NCBI RefSeq assembly: GCF_020723905.1
Contig: NZ_DYHZ01000002.1
Span: 124,001 to 188,000, forward strand
Reading direction: 5' to 3'
Length of the DNA: 64,000 nucleotides
Source: Anaerolinea thermophila
GTDB taxonomy: Bacteria; Chloroflexota; Anaerolineae; Anaerolineales; Anaerolineaceae
Each line of letters starts with the position of its first letter. Positions within the stretch are counted from its first letter, which is position 1. A program made the translations under genes and the position numbers. The notes beneath the pieces are model-generated. The model had not been told where the DNA came from and did no database searches. It saw nothing but the letters and a program-made list of their open reading frames with translations. This document shows, one piece after another, positions 48,701 through 56,634 of this stretch.

Positions 48701-49305
48701 ATCATGTGCTGGCGTCCGGGCGCAACGTCAATATTCTGGTGCTGGATACCGAGGTGTACTCCAACACCGGTGGTCAGGCGTCCAAATCCACCCCGCGCGC
48801 TGCGGTTGCCAAATTTGCCATGAGCGGTAAGGGTTTGCCCAAGAAGGATCTGGGCATGATCGCCATGTCCTACGGTTACGTCTATGTGGCGCGCGTTGCC
48901 ATGGGCGCTAACGATCAACAGACCCTGCGCGCTTTCCTCGAGGCGGATGCTTACGAAGGTCCTTCGCTGATCATTGCCTACAGTCACTGTATCGCTCATG
49001 GTATTGATATGCGCAAAGGTCTGGATCAGCAGAAACTGGCGGTCAACTCTGGCATCTGGCCTATGTACCGCTATAACCCGATGCTCGCGCTGGAAGGCAA
49101 GAATCCGCTCATCATCGACTCCAAAGATCCGACGGTGGATGTCCAGGAATATGCCTATAACGAGACGCGCTACCGCATGCTCGTTCAGGCAGATGAAGCC
49201 CGTGCCGAGATGCTGATGCAGCAGGCGCGCGAAGACGCCCGCAAACGCTGGGAACTCTACAAGCAAATGGCGTCCATTCAATATAAATCCAACGGGAACG
49301 ATTAA
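45733..49305 (+). CDS. nifJ: Pyruvate:ferredoxin (flavodoxin) oxidoreductase, single-chain
   Basis: A 1190-residue homodimeric PFOR that converts pyruvate and CoA to acetyl-CoA and CO2, reducing ferredoxin. Domains in order: N-terminal pyrophosphate-partner domain ([11 protein letters not shown]), transketolase C-like domain II, gamma domain ([16 protein letters not shown]), a two-cluster ferredoxin insert ([12 protein letters not shown] from C697; [12 protein letters not shown] from C753), and the C-terminal TPP domain ([40 protein letters not shown]). All cluster and cofactor motifs are intact and the length is standard. The ATG at 45733 has AGGAG seven bases before it. It precedes a DHOD-like gene often paired with it. 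Confidence 0.97.
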   Translation: [1190 protein letters not shown]

Positions 49306-49317
49306 AGCCCGTACCAG

Positions 49318-49351
49318 GGCGCCTCTCATGGGCTTGTCTGTGAGAGGCGCC
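49318..49351 (+). terminator. Hairpin after nifJ
   Basis: An 11-bp perfect stem GGCGCCTCTCA/TGAGAGGCGCC with a 12-base loop, 12 bases after the nifJ stop. The following TCTCTT is a weak T-tract, so termination may be partial. Confidence 0.6.
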
Positions 49352-49385
49352 TCTCTTACCGTAAATAATGGCACCTTTTGAAAAG

Positions 49386-49451
49386 ATAATCCGATGTCAT
49401 TGCGAAGGCGTTCCCCCCATGAGGGGAGCCCCGTCAGGTGAAAGCCGGCAA
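49386..49451. repeat. REP-like element between nifJ and the DHOD-like gene
   Basis: The stretch begins GTCATTGCGAAGG and ends CCGGCAATGG, so CATTGC and GCAATG form ends in inverted order, with CCCCCC..GGGG inside. The TCATTGCGA start resembles short interspersed repeats seen in many bacteria. It is a single copy in this window. Confidence 0.35.
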
Positions 49452-49516
49452 TGGATTCAGCGGTTTCACTTCTTTGTAATGATCGGTACAGGAAACTGAA
49501 CAGGAGGGAAGGAATT

Positions 49517-50524
49517 ATGGCAGATTTAACGACAACCTATCTGGGATTGACACTGAAAAATCCGGTGGTGGCTTCGGCATCTCCGCTTTCCAAGAAACTG
49601 GAGGGTATCCGCCGACTGGAAGAGGCAGGCGCCGCTGCCGTGGTGATGTATTCGTTGTTTGAGGAACAGATCACCCACGAAAGCCTGGCGCTGGATCATT
49701 TCCTTAACCGCGGCACCGAGTCCTTTGCCGAGGCGCTCAGTTACTTTCCCGATCTGGAAAATTACAACGTTGGTCCGGAAGAGTACCTGAATCTCATCCG
49801 CCGAGCCAAAGAAGCCGTGAACATCCCCATCATCGGTAGTCTGAACGGCGTTTCGGCGGGCGGCTGGGTGGATTACGCTTGTAAAATCGAGGAAGCCGGC
49901 GCCGATGCGCTGGAACTGAATATGTACTACATTCCCACCGACCCCGACATCACCGCCCAGGAACTGGAGCAGAACTACGTGGATCTGGTGTCGGAGGTGT
50001 GCAGCCGGGTGAGCATTCCGGTGGCAGTTAAACTCAGCCCCTTCTTCACTGCCCTTCCCAACATGGCAAAACGTCTGGCAGGCGCCGGCGCTAAAGGACT
50101 GGTGCTGTTCAACCGCTTCATCCAGCCCGATCTGGATATTGAGACGCTGGAGGTCGTACCAGCCCTGCAACTCAGCACCCCCGCTGAACTGCGCCTGCCC
50201 CTGCGCTGGGTAGCCATCCTCTACGGACGTGTGCCCTGCGATCTGGCGCTTACTTCAGGCGTGCATGATGCTCAGGCGGTGCTCAAAGCCATGATGGCTG
50301 GCGCCAGAGTGACCATGCTGGCTTCGGAACTGCTCCAAAACGGTTTGAAACGCATTGAGGAAATCCTTGCCGACATGAACGCCTGGATGGATACCTTTGA
50401 GTACGAATCCGTCCGTCAGATGCAGGGTAGTATGAGCCAGAAAGCAGTGGCAGAACCTGCCGCCTTTGAACGGGCAAACTACCTGAAAGCCCTGCAAACG
50501 TTTGATAATAAGAAACTGTACTAA
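49517..50524 (+). CDS. Dihydroorotate dehydrogenase-like flavoprotein
   Basis: A 335-residue TIM-barrel protein of the PyrD family: [22 protein letters not shown] at the start, [33 protein letters not shown], and [17 protein letters not shown]. This group (DHOD-like, often next to nifJ) is distinct from true PyrD; the [11 protein letters not shown] region keeps FMN contacts, but the catalytic base loop is unlike classical PyrD. The role is unknown, and pairing with PFOR suggests a redox or hydrogenase/ferredoxin-linked function (inference). The ATG at 49517 follows GGAGGGAAGGA. Confidence 0.85.
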   Translation: MADLTTTYLGLTLKNPVVASASPLSKKLEGIRRLEEAGAAAVVMYSLFEEQITHESLALDHFLNRGTESFAEALSYFPDLENYNVGPEEYLNLIRRAKEAVNIPIIGSLNGVSAGGWVDYACKIEEAGADALELNMYYIPTDPDITAQELEQNYVDLVSEVCSRVSIPVAVKLSPFFTALPNMAKRLAGAGAKGLVLFNRFIQPDLDIETLEVVPALQLSTPAELRLPLRWVAILYGRVPCDLALTSGVHDAQAVLKAMMAGARVTMLASELLQNGLKRIEEILADMNAWMDTFEYESVRQMQGSMSQKAVAEPAAFERANYLKALQTFDNKKLY

Positions 50525-50533
50525 AAGGAAAAT

Positions 50534-50555
50534 CGCCCCGCCGTCAGGCGGGGCG
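50534..50555. terminator. Bidirectional terminator between the DHOD-like and SLC13 genes
   Basis: A perfect 9-bp stem CGCCCCGCC/GGCGGGGCG with a 4-base loop between convergent genes; ATTTTCCTTTT follows on the minus strand, and a weaker TTTAAATT follows on the plus. Confidence 0.85.
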
Positions 50556-50561
50556 AATGGT

Positions 50562-52355
50562 TTAAATTCCCCAGAACAAATGTAATCCTGTCAAAATGAA
50601 AACAATCGCCAGCAGGGTGAGGGGCATACCCACACGGAAGTAATCGCGGAAAGTGTAGCCGCCGGGGGTCATCACCAGCACGTTGACGGGATGCCCGAAA
50701 GGGGTGGGAAAGGAGAGCGAACAACCCAGCGCCACCGCCATGCCCAGCGCCCGCGCATCCAGATGGAGATGACTGGCAACAGTGATGGCGACCGGCGCCA
50801 GTACCAGGGCGGCAACCTGCCCGCTCATGATCTGGGTGAAGATGAACGCCAGTACGATGAGAATCAGCGCCACCATCCACACCGGAAGTTGGCCCATGCC
50901 CCCCATCAGCGGTTGAAGAAGGTCGTTGACCAGCCCGCTGGTGCGCATAGCCGTACTGAGGGGCCACATCCCGGCGATGAGGAAGATGGCTTTCCATTCT
51001 ACCGCATGGTAGGCTTCCTGCATGTCCAGACAGCCGGTGAGCAGGAGCAGGACAGCACCTCCAAACACCGCCAGCGATACAGGCAGGAGATTGAATGCAG
51101 CGGTTCCCAGTGCCAGCGCGGTAATTCCCAGTGATAAGCCAAACCGTTCCGGTTTGAGCGGAGCGTCGGGGTCTTCTTCCAGCACAATCCAGTCGGAGTT
51201 GTGGCGCAGGAGATGCAAACGCTCGGCGGCTCCCTGCACCAGCAGGGTATCGCCCTCGCGGATGCGGACGCTTCCAAGGTCGTCCAGCAGCGGCGCACCC
51301 TCGCGCCAGATGCCCAGTACCTGCAGTTGATAGGTCTCGTTGAAGTGCACTTCCTGCAGAGTGCGTCCGATCAACCCGCCGTGCGGCGAGACAATGATCT
51401 CTGCCAGCGCCAGCCCGCTTTCGGCAATGGGCTGCAGGTCGGGCAGGGCGCGAAGGAAGCGCAAGCCCAGGGCATCCATTTGTTCCATCTGAAGGATACC
51501 CTGTACTACCAGCACATCGCCGGGGTGAACCCGCATCCCCGGAAAGGGCGGCAGGTTGATGCGTCCCTGCGGACGCACCGTTAGAATGCGCAAGCCGGTG
51601 CGCTGAAGCCAGCGTGCCTCGCGCAGAGTCTGCCCGGCCAGCGGGCAGGTGGGTAGCACCTCAATTTCATACAGGCGGCGGGTCAGCCCGTACAACTGAC
51701 TGAGTTTTTCGTGCAGTTGCTGGGGAAGCGTATCATCCTCGTGGGTGTAGTGTGGCATCAGGCGTATGCCCAGCGTAACCATATACACGGCACCCAGCAC
51801 TACCAGTGGCGCGCCTACCGGGAAAAAATCCAGCAAACCAAAGGGGGCATACCCGGCATCTTTGAGGGCGTTGCTGACAATAAGGTTGGCAGTGGTCAGC
51901 AGGGTTGCCATGCCCCCCAGGGCAGTGCCGTAGGCGAGGGGCATCATCAGCCGCGAAGGCGAGGTATGACTGCGCCGCGCCAGCCCCAGCACGGCAGGCA
52001 ACAGCACCCCCACGACGGCGATGTTGTTCATCAGCAGAGAAAGCCCCGCCGAGACCAGCAGGGTGGTCAGAATCAGGTGCTTTTCGGTTCTGGCACCGAG
52101 GCGGTGCATGTGCGTCCCCAGCCAGCGGGTTACCCCCGTCTGACGCAGGGCTTCGGAAAGAATGGAAATGCCCAGAATGGTGATGACCGCCGAGCCGCTA
52201 AAACCGGCAAAGGCTTCCTGGGGGGTGACGATCCCGCCGATTCCCAGGAACACCAGCACAATCAGCGCCACCAGATCGGGACGCACCCGTTCGCTGATAA
52301 ACAGCGCTGCGGCGAGAATCATAACCACCAGGGTGAAGAAGGCAGGAAATTCCAT
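50562..52355 (-). CDS. SLC13/DASS-family anion permease with two TrkA-C (RCK_C) domains
   Basis: A 597-residue membrane transporter. About ten to twelve hydrophobic segments are arranged as two halves, with the pattern MNNIAVVGVLLPAV (the SNT/SNNAA-like helical hairpin of the family). Between them, residues about 205-375 hold two soluble TrkA-C domains (GQTLREARWLQRTGLRILTV...; GRTLQEVHFNETYQLQVLGIWREG). This layout is typical of Na+-coupled dicarboxylate, sulfate or arsenite-type carriers in bacteria. The substrate is not readable. It is a single gene ended by the 50534-50555 terminator. Confidence 0.88.
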   Translation of the reverse strand: MEFPAFFTLVVMILAAALFISERVRPDLVALIVLVFLGIGGIVTPQEAFAGFSGSAVITILGISILSEALRQTGVTRWLGTHMHRLGARTEKHLILTTLLVSAGLSLLMNNIAVVGVLLPAVLGLARRSHTSPSRLMMPLAYGTALGGMATLLTTANLIVSNALKDAGYAPFGLLDFFPVGAPLVVLGAVYMVTLGIRLMPHYTHEDDTLPQQLHEKLSQLYGLTRRLYEIEVLPTCPLAGQTLREARWLQRTGLRILTVRPQGRINLPPFPGMRVHPGDVLVVQGILQMEQMDALGLRFLRALPDLQPIAESGLALAEIIVSPHGGLIGRTLQEVHFNETYQLQVLGIWREGAPLLDDLGSVRIREGDTLLVQGAAERLHLLRHNSDWIVLEEDPDAPLKPERFGLSLGITALALGTAAFNLLPVSLAVFGGAVLLLLTGCLDMQEAYHAVEWKAIFLIAGMWPLSTAMRTSGLVNDLLQPLMGGMGQLPVWMVALILIVLAFIFTQIMSGQVAALVLAPVAITVASHLHLDARALGMAVALGCSLSFPTPFGHPVNVLVMTPGGYTFRDYFRVGMPLTLLAIVFILTGLHLFWGI

Positions 52356-52382
52356 CTACAGGGTGGATTGTAGCACAATTAA

Positions 52383-52412
52383 AAACCGCCACATCCCGGG
52401 ATGCGGCGGTTT
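52383..52412 (-). terminator. Intrinsic terminator after infA
   Basis: AAACCGCC-aCATCCC/GGGATGc-GGCGGTTT stem followed on the minus strand by TTTTTAATT, about 27 bases after the infA stop. Confidence 0.85.
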
Positions 52413-52438
52413 GAACACAAATAGGGCAGAGATTCAGG

Positions 52439-52693
52439 CTAGATTTCTTCTTCGACGATGCCTTCGCTCGTTTTCTTCTGACGATACACAATGCGCCCGC
52501 GCGTTAAATCGTAGGGAGACATCTCTACGCGCACCCGATCCCCCAGCAGAATACGAATGTAATACTTGCGCATTCTGCCGGAGAGGTAAGCCAGTACCTC
52601 GTGACCGTTGTCCAGACGCACTTTGAACTGCGTGCCCGGCAGGGCTTCAACAATCGTACCGTCAACCTGAATCTTATCTTCTTCTTTTGCCAT
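52439..52693 (-). CDS. infA: Translation initiation factor IF-1
   Basis: An 84-residue OB-fold protein that binds the 30S A site during initiation: [52 protein letters not shown], and [14 protein letters not shown]. The C-terminal tail ([12 protein letters not shown]) is longer than the classical 72-residue form. The ATG at 52693 lies seven bases after GGGAGGAG; the ATG six bases upstream is too close to it. It follows rpsU by 37 bases on the same strand. Confidence 0.96.
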   Translation of the reverse strand: MAKEEDKIQVDGTIVEALPGTQFKVRLDNGHEVLAYLSGRMRKYYIRILLGDRVRVEMSPYDLTRGRIVYRQKKTSEGIVEEEI

Positions 52694-52730
52694 GGGCATT
52701 CTCCTCCCGCAAAAACCTTACCCTGCGGGC

Positions 52731-52934
52731 TTACATTTCAGCCATCTTGGTGTACTGACGGCGTTTGAGGCGGCGCAGAGCCTTTTTCTTCTCCACGCGT
52801 CGCAGTTCGCTCTTGCTGACAAACCAGCGCTTGCGGCGGACGGTGCTGAGCACGCCACTCTTGACGACCTTCTTGCGGAAGCGCTTCAAGAGCTGATCTT
52901 GCGATTCGTTTGGGCGCAGAACGACAATCGTCAT
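52731..52934 (-). CDS. rpsU: 30S ribosomal protein S21
   Basis: A 67-residue basic ribosomal protein: IVVLRPNESQDQLLKRFRKKV, then a KSELRRVEKKKALRRLKRRQ helix. GGGAGGTGAGA precedes the ATG. It heads an rpsU-infA pair behind a structured 200-base leader containing an internal terminator. Confidence 0.96.
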   Translation of the reverse strand: MTIVVLRPNESQDQLLKRFRKKVVKSGVLSTVRRKRWFVSKSELRRVEKKKALRRLKRRQYTKMAEM

Positions 52935-53157
52935 GCCTTATCTCACCTCCCTTCTTTGCGAAGGATGCATAAAAAACCCGGCTGGTTTTCGCGAATGCAG
53001 CCGGGTTTCAGCACGTTACGGAATACATCATCCAGATCGGTTGCCTCACTCGGTTGCATTCACTCCTTCCTTCCCTCATCTCGATAAGAACGAAGGTCAC
53101 CCGCCTGCAGGTACAAACCTGCCTCTGGCGAGTTTTCACCAGCGCCATTGATTATAC
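52935..53157 (-). promoter_or_regulatory. Structured leader of rpsU-infA with an internal terminator (candidate attenuator)
   Basis: On the minus strand TATAAT (53151-53156) with TTCTCA 17 bases upstream starts a leader of about 210 bases. It holds a GCAGGT-ttgt-ACCTGC hairpin near 53110 and, at about 52968-53008, a terminator with a CCCGGCTG/CAGCCGGG stem followed by TTTTTT, ending about 34 bases before rpsU. A small ORF of 38 codons (53059 to 52943) with GGAAGGAG in front spans the terminator. This arrangement fits attenuation or readthrough control of ribosomal genes. Confidence 0.6.
52943..53059 (-). CDS. Possible leader peptide ORF overlapping the rpsU attenuator
   Basis: A 38-residue ORF, MQPSEATDLDDVFRNVLKPG..., with GGAAGGAG three bases before the ATG. 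It runs through the terminator hairpin and stops at the rpsU ribosome site, so its translation could affect whether the terminator forms. It resembles no family I know and may be chance. Confidence 0.3.
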   Translation of the reverse strand: MQPSEATDLDDVFRNVLKPGCIRENQPGFLCILRKEGR

Positions 53158-53192
53158 AAATGAATCTCCTTTTTGAGAAGGGAGAAGGGAAA

Positions 53193-53228
53193 TTCAAAGC
53201 CCCCCGCTTTTGAACGGGAGGCTTTGAA
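53193..53228 (-). terminator. Intrinsic terminator after the ABC exporter operon
   Basis: TTCAAAGC...CCCG/CGGG...GCTTTGAA stem followed on the minus strand by TTTCCC, 20 bases after the permease stop. Confidence 0.7.
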
Positions 53229-53248
53229 TACGGTCTGTTCTGCGCCGT

Positions 53249-54226
53249 TTACGCGCGAATCTCCTGACGCTGGAAGAGCACGTAAGACAGCGCAAAGATT
53301 AAAATCGTCACCGCAATCAAACCGGTCAGGTGAGGCCAGATGAGCAGAAGACTCTGGCTGAGCGGCAGAGGCGTGCCCAGAATGGCGCCCTGCAACTGAC
53401 TGGGCAAAACCAGTCCCAGCGATCTCACCGTCGGGTTAAGCAGGGCAACCATGCTCTCCGCATAAAGGGTGTTGGGCGAGAAGCGTTCCAGTGTCATCTG
53501 CAGTTGCGCCTGCCCGAGGATTTCCTGCGCCAGTCCAAACTGGATGGGGTGCAGGGCTTGCGCCAGCAGTCCGGCGAGAATCTCCCAGAAGACGGTGAAG
53601 AACAACCACACGGCGATGGACGCCAGCGCCGCGGTAGCAGGCTGGCGGAAGACCACCGAGAACATTTGCGCCAGCGCCAGCCAGATGCCCCCGTAGAACA
53701 CGGTTGCCAGCAGGAACCACAGCAGGCGCCCCACGTCCTCACTGCCGGGAGCCACGCCCAGCCCGATCATCCCCATGCCGAAAATCAACAACCAGATGGC
53801 GGTGAATACCAGTGCCAGGGTGAACAGCCCGGCGAGGAACTTGCCCATCAGCAGGGCATCCCGGTAGATGGGCTGGGAAAGAATGCGCGACAGGGTTTTG
53901 CGGTTGAATTCGCCGTTGACGGCATCAAACCCCAGAGCAATGGCAATGAGCGGAACGAGGAAGACCAGAAAACCCACCAGCGCGGGCAGAGGATCCTGCG
54001 CCAGGGTGAACAACCGTAGATAGACGAACTGCTCGCTGATGCCCGCCGAACGGATTTGTTGCATGGCAACGTACACCGTCCCCCCGGCAGTCAGCAGGAT
54101 GAGAAACTCCAGGATGCGCATGCGCGCGCTGGTCAGATGGTCCGCCATCTCTTTTGCCACCACTGCCCACAGCCCGGTCCACGGCGACCCTTCGCGGCGA
54201 GATTGCACACGTTCAGCGAGCGCCAT
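53249..54226 (-). CDS. ABC-2 type transporter permease
   Basis: A 325-residue membrane subunit with six predicted helices and the ABC-2/NosY-like pattern [21 protein letters not shown] before the first helix, then [32 protein letters not shown]. The ATG at 54226 follows AAGGAGGTGG and overlaps the end of the ATPase gene by 14 bases; a longer in-frame extension lies wholly within that gene. With the ATPase and NEW3 protein it forms a three-gene unit. Confidence 0.9.
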   Translation of the reverse strand: MALAERVQSRREGSPWTGLWAVVAKEMADHLTSARMRILEFLILLTAGGTVYVAMQQIRSAGISEQFVYLRLFTLAQDPLPALVGFLVFLVPLIAIALGFDAVNGEFNRKTLSRILSQPIYRDALLMGKFLAGLFTLALVFTAIWLLIFGMGMIGLGVAPGSEDVGRLLWFLLATVFYGGIWLALAQMFSVVFRQPATAALASIAVWLFFTVFWEILAGLLAQALHPIQFGLAQEILGQAQLQMTLERFSPNTLYAESMVALLNPTVRSLGLVLPSQLQGAILGTPLPLSQSLLLIWPHLTGLIAVTILIFALSYVLFQRQEIRA

Positions 54227-55157
54227 GTTCCACCTCCTTGAAGTAATGGGCGTAGATTTCATCCAGATTTTGCGCTTCCATGTACAGTCCCAACAGGCGC
54301 CGACCTGATTGGACAATGGCTTGCGCCACTTCGTGGCGGATTTCCCCCGCGGCTTCCACCGCCAGGCGGTTGCCTTCCAGCGGGTGCACATCCACCGCGC
54401 CGGGCACTGCCTTCAGGGTTTCGGTTAATTCCGGGGTGATCTCGTCCACCTCGACGATTACCCGATAGGCTCTGCCCAGCACCTTGCGCGCCAGTTCATC
54501 CACCGTGCCGACCAGTTCCATGCGTCCGCGGTTGAACAGACCTACCCGATCGCAGATGGCTTGCACCTGATGCAGTAAGTGCGAGGACAGCAGGATGGTA
54601 ATACCTTCCTCTTTCAGGGATTGCACCAGTTGCAGAAACTCGCGCGCCCCTTCGGGGTCCAGTCCCTGGGTGGGCTCGTCCATGATGATAATCTCTGGTT
54701 GTTTCAGCAGGACTTCTGCCACTCCCAGGCGTTGACGCATTCCGCGCGAGAAGGTCCCCACCCGTTTGTGGGCAACTGCCTGCAGTCCCACCTTTTCCAG
54801 CGCCGCCTGAAGGCGGGTATCGGCGTTCTTGCCGTTCAAGCCATTCAGGCGGGCGATGTAGTGCAGGTTTTCCAGCGCAGTGAGTTCATCATAAAATCCC
54901 ACCTGATCGGGCAGGTAGCCCACCCGCGATTTTACTGTCAACGGTTGACGGGTCGGGTCGTAACCCAGTACCTCGATTTGCCCCGAGGTTGGCTCGGTCA
55001 AACCGAGAATCATCAGGATGGTGGTGGTTTTACCGGCGCCGTTGGGACCCAGCAAACCGAACACCTCCCCCTGACGCACGGTCAGGTTCAGGTTGTCCAC
55101 GGCGGTAAAGTTGCCGTAGCGTTTGGTCAGGTCGCGGGTCACAATCACGTCACGCAT
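54213..55157 (-). CDS. ABC transporter ATP-binding protein
   Basis: A 314-residue exporter-type ATPase: Walker [11 protein letters not shown], signature [15 protein letters not shown], Walker [17 protein letters not shown] and the H-loop [11 protein letters not shown]-terminal regulatory tail of about 90 residues follows. It pairs with the overlapping ABC-2 permease downstream. The substrate is unknown; the NEW3 protein upstream suggests a surface or cell-envelope link. Confidence 0.94.
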   Translation of the reverse strand: MRDVIVTRDLTKRYGNFTAVDNLNLTVRQGEVFGLLGPNGAGKTTTILMILGLTEPTSGQIEVLGYDPTRQPLTVKSRVGYLPDQVGFYDELTALENLHYIARLNGLNGKNADTRLQAALEKVGLQAVAHKRVGTFSRGMRQRLGVAEVLLKQPEIIIMDEPTQGLDPEGAREFLQLVQSLKEEGITILLSSHLLHQVQAICDRVGLFNRGRMELVGTVDELARKVLGRAYRVIVEVDEITPELTETLKAVPGAVDVHPLEGNRLAVEAAGEIRHEVAQAIVQSGRRLLGLYMEAQNLDEIYAHYFKEVEHGAR

Positions 55158-55184
55158 AAGACACCCTCCTTTCAGGCAGAGGGA

Positions 55185-56345
55185 TTAGCGGCGCCCAAAG
55201 CGCATCACAGCCAGCAAGACCACCCCAACTGCCACGGCAATCAACACGATTCCGACCAGTCCCCACAGGGTGGAGGTCAACACAGTGATGCGGAAATCGG
55301 CAGATTTGGTCGAACTGCCCGTCGGCGCCGCCCGCAGGGTAAGCATGTAGTCGCCTGCCAGTGCGTTATCTGCCGGTTTCACCTTGACGGTCACGGTCAC
55401 TTCTTCACCGGCGGCAAGTTCTTCGATGCTCTCCGGCTCAAAAGCCACCTTCCAGCCATTAGGTTCACTGGAGGACAGTTTGATGCCGCGTGCCGGAGCC
55501 GTTCCGGTATTGCGTACCACCAGTTTCAGTGGAGTCTCGCGCCCGGAGCGCACCTGCGCGGAGAGACGACCATCCGGCGCGGTGAGGGAGAGGGTGGGCT
55601 GACCGGTCACTTCGGCGTTCAAATCCAGGCTTGCCTGTACCTCACCGCTCTGCACGGTAACTTTCAACGGGTAGGTACCTGCCTCCAGTTGCACATACGG
55701 CTCAGCCCGCACGGTCAGGCGTTTGGTTTCGCGGGCGTTGTTGGGGAACGAAGTCACGTCCTGCGCGCCCAGCCGGAAGGTCACCTGGAAACCTGCCGGC
55801 GCTGAAGCGCTGAGTGAGACGATCATGTCCTCATCGCCTTCGTTCTTAAGGGTGACGTCGTACGAAAAGGTGGAGGTTGGACCGCCTTTGATGGTGGGCA
55901 GGTCGGTGCTCAGGGTCAGACGGGCGGGTTGTTTTTCCTTAACCGTCACCTGTAAGGGCAATTGCGCTTTCAATCCATCTGCGCTGGCGGTCACCAGTAC
56001 ATTGAAAGTGCCAGACTGCACTTCTTTAGGTTGATCCAGCCGCAGGTCCACGCTGACCTCTTTGCCGGGTTCCACATACACGGATTGAATCGTTTTCCCT
56101 CCGCCGCGCAGAGTAGCTGTCCAGCCCTCTGGCAACTGAGTGACTTCCAGTTTGACGATGCGCGGAGCATCGCTCACGCTGACTTTTAAGTCAAACGACA
56201 CGCCTTCGTTCAACCCCACAACCACACCCGGATAGGTGGTGGTCAGTTTCAGCGGGGCAGTATCTTGAGCGTGCGCCGGTTGAATGGATACACCCAGTGA
56301 GAAGATCAGCAAGAGAGACATCAGTAACGCAACCAGACGTTTCAT
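55185..56345 (-). CDS. Membrane-anchored NEW3-domain protein
   Basis: A 386-residue exported protein: signal peptide (LLMSLLLIFSLGVSIQPAHA), three immunoglobulin-like NEW3/NPCBM-associated domains of about 100 residues each (for example PGVVVGLNEGVSFDLKVSV, and ETPLKLVVRNTGTAPARGIKL), and a C-terminal membrane helix (LWGLVGIVLIAVAVGVVLLAV) with a basic tail. Such proteins sit outside the membrane and are commonly encoded with ABC-2 exporters, as here (27 bases before the ATPase gene). The binding partner or cargo is unknown. Confidence 0.9.
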   Translation of the reverse strand: MKRLVALLMSLLLIFSLGVSIQPAHAQDTAPLKLTTTYPGVVVGLNEGVSFDLKVSVSDAPRIVKLEVTQLPEGWTATLRGGGKTIQSVYVEPGKEVSVDLRLDQPKEVQSGTFNVLVTASADGLKAQLPLQVTVKEKQPARLTLSTDLPTIKGGPTSTFSYDVTLKNEGDEDMIVSLSASAPAGFQVTFRLGAQDVTSFPNNARETKRLTVRAEPYVQLEAGTYPLKVTVQSGEVQASLDLNAEVTGQPTLSLTAPDGRLSAQVRSGRETPLKLVVRNTGTAPARGIKLSSSEPNGWKVAFEPESIEELAAGEEVTVTVKVKPADNALAGDYMLTLRAAPTGSSTKSADFRITVLTSTLWGLVGIVLIAVAVGVVLLAVMRFGRR

Positions 56346-56558
56346 CTTCTACCTCCTGTGGATGCAAGCGTATGAAATTGTAGAAATATCAGGATTCGGG
56401 CAGGGCTTTTGCCTGCACCGGAAGAGAGTTTAACATATTTGTATAAGAAGATTATTAATGAGGTGGGAAGCCATCCTCACGCTGCATTCTCTCAAGGAAA
56501 GCAACCTGTGTCTTCTTTTTACCCCCTGAAAGAAGGTGAAATTCCCCGTTGAAAAGAA

Positions 56559-56587
56559 TTGTCACCCTGCCTGCCCTTCGGTACAAT
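56559..56587 (+). promoter_or_regulatory. Promoter of the GH13 gene
   Basis: TTGTCA, 17-base spacer, TACAAT, about 47 bases before the ATG. Confidence 0.65.
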
Positions 56588-56634
56588 AGGGAAGGGCGGA
56601 TGAATTTCCCCAATCCCAGCAAGGAGTAAAACCT

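Noticed and set aside
52935-53157. T-box or other known riboswitch in the rpsU leader
   Set aside because: No T-box sequence, no tRNA-contact bulge and no known aptamer core was recognised.
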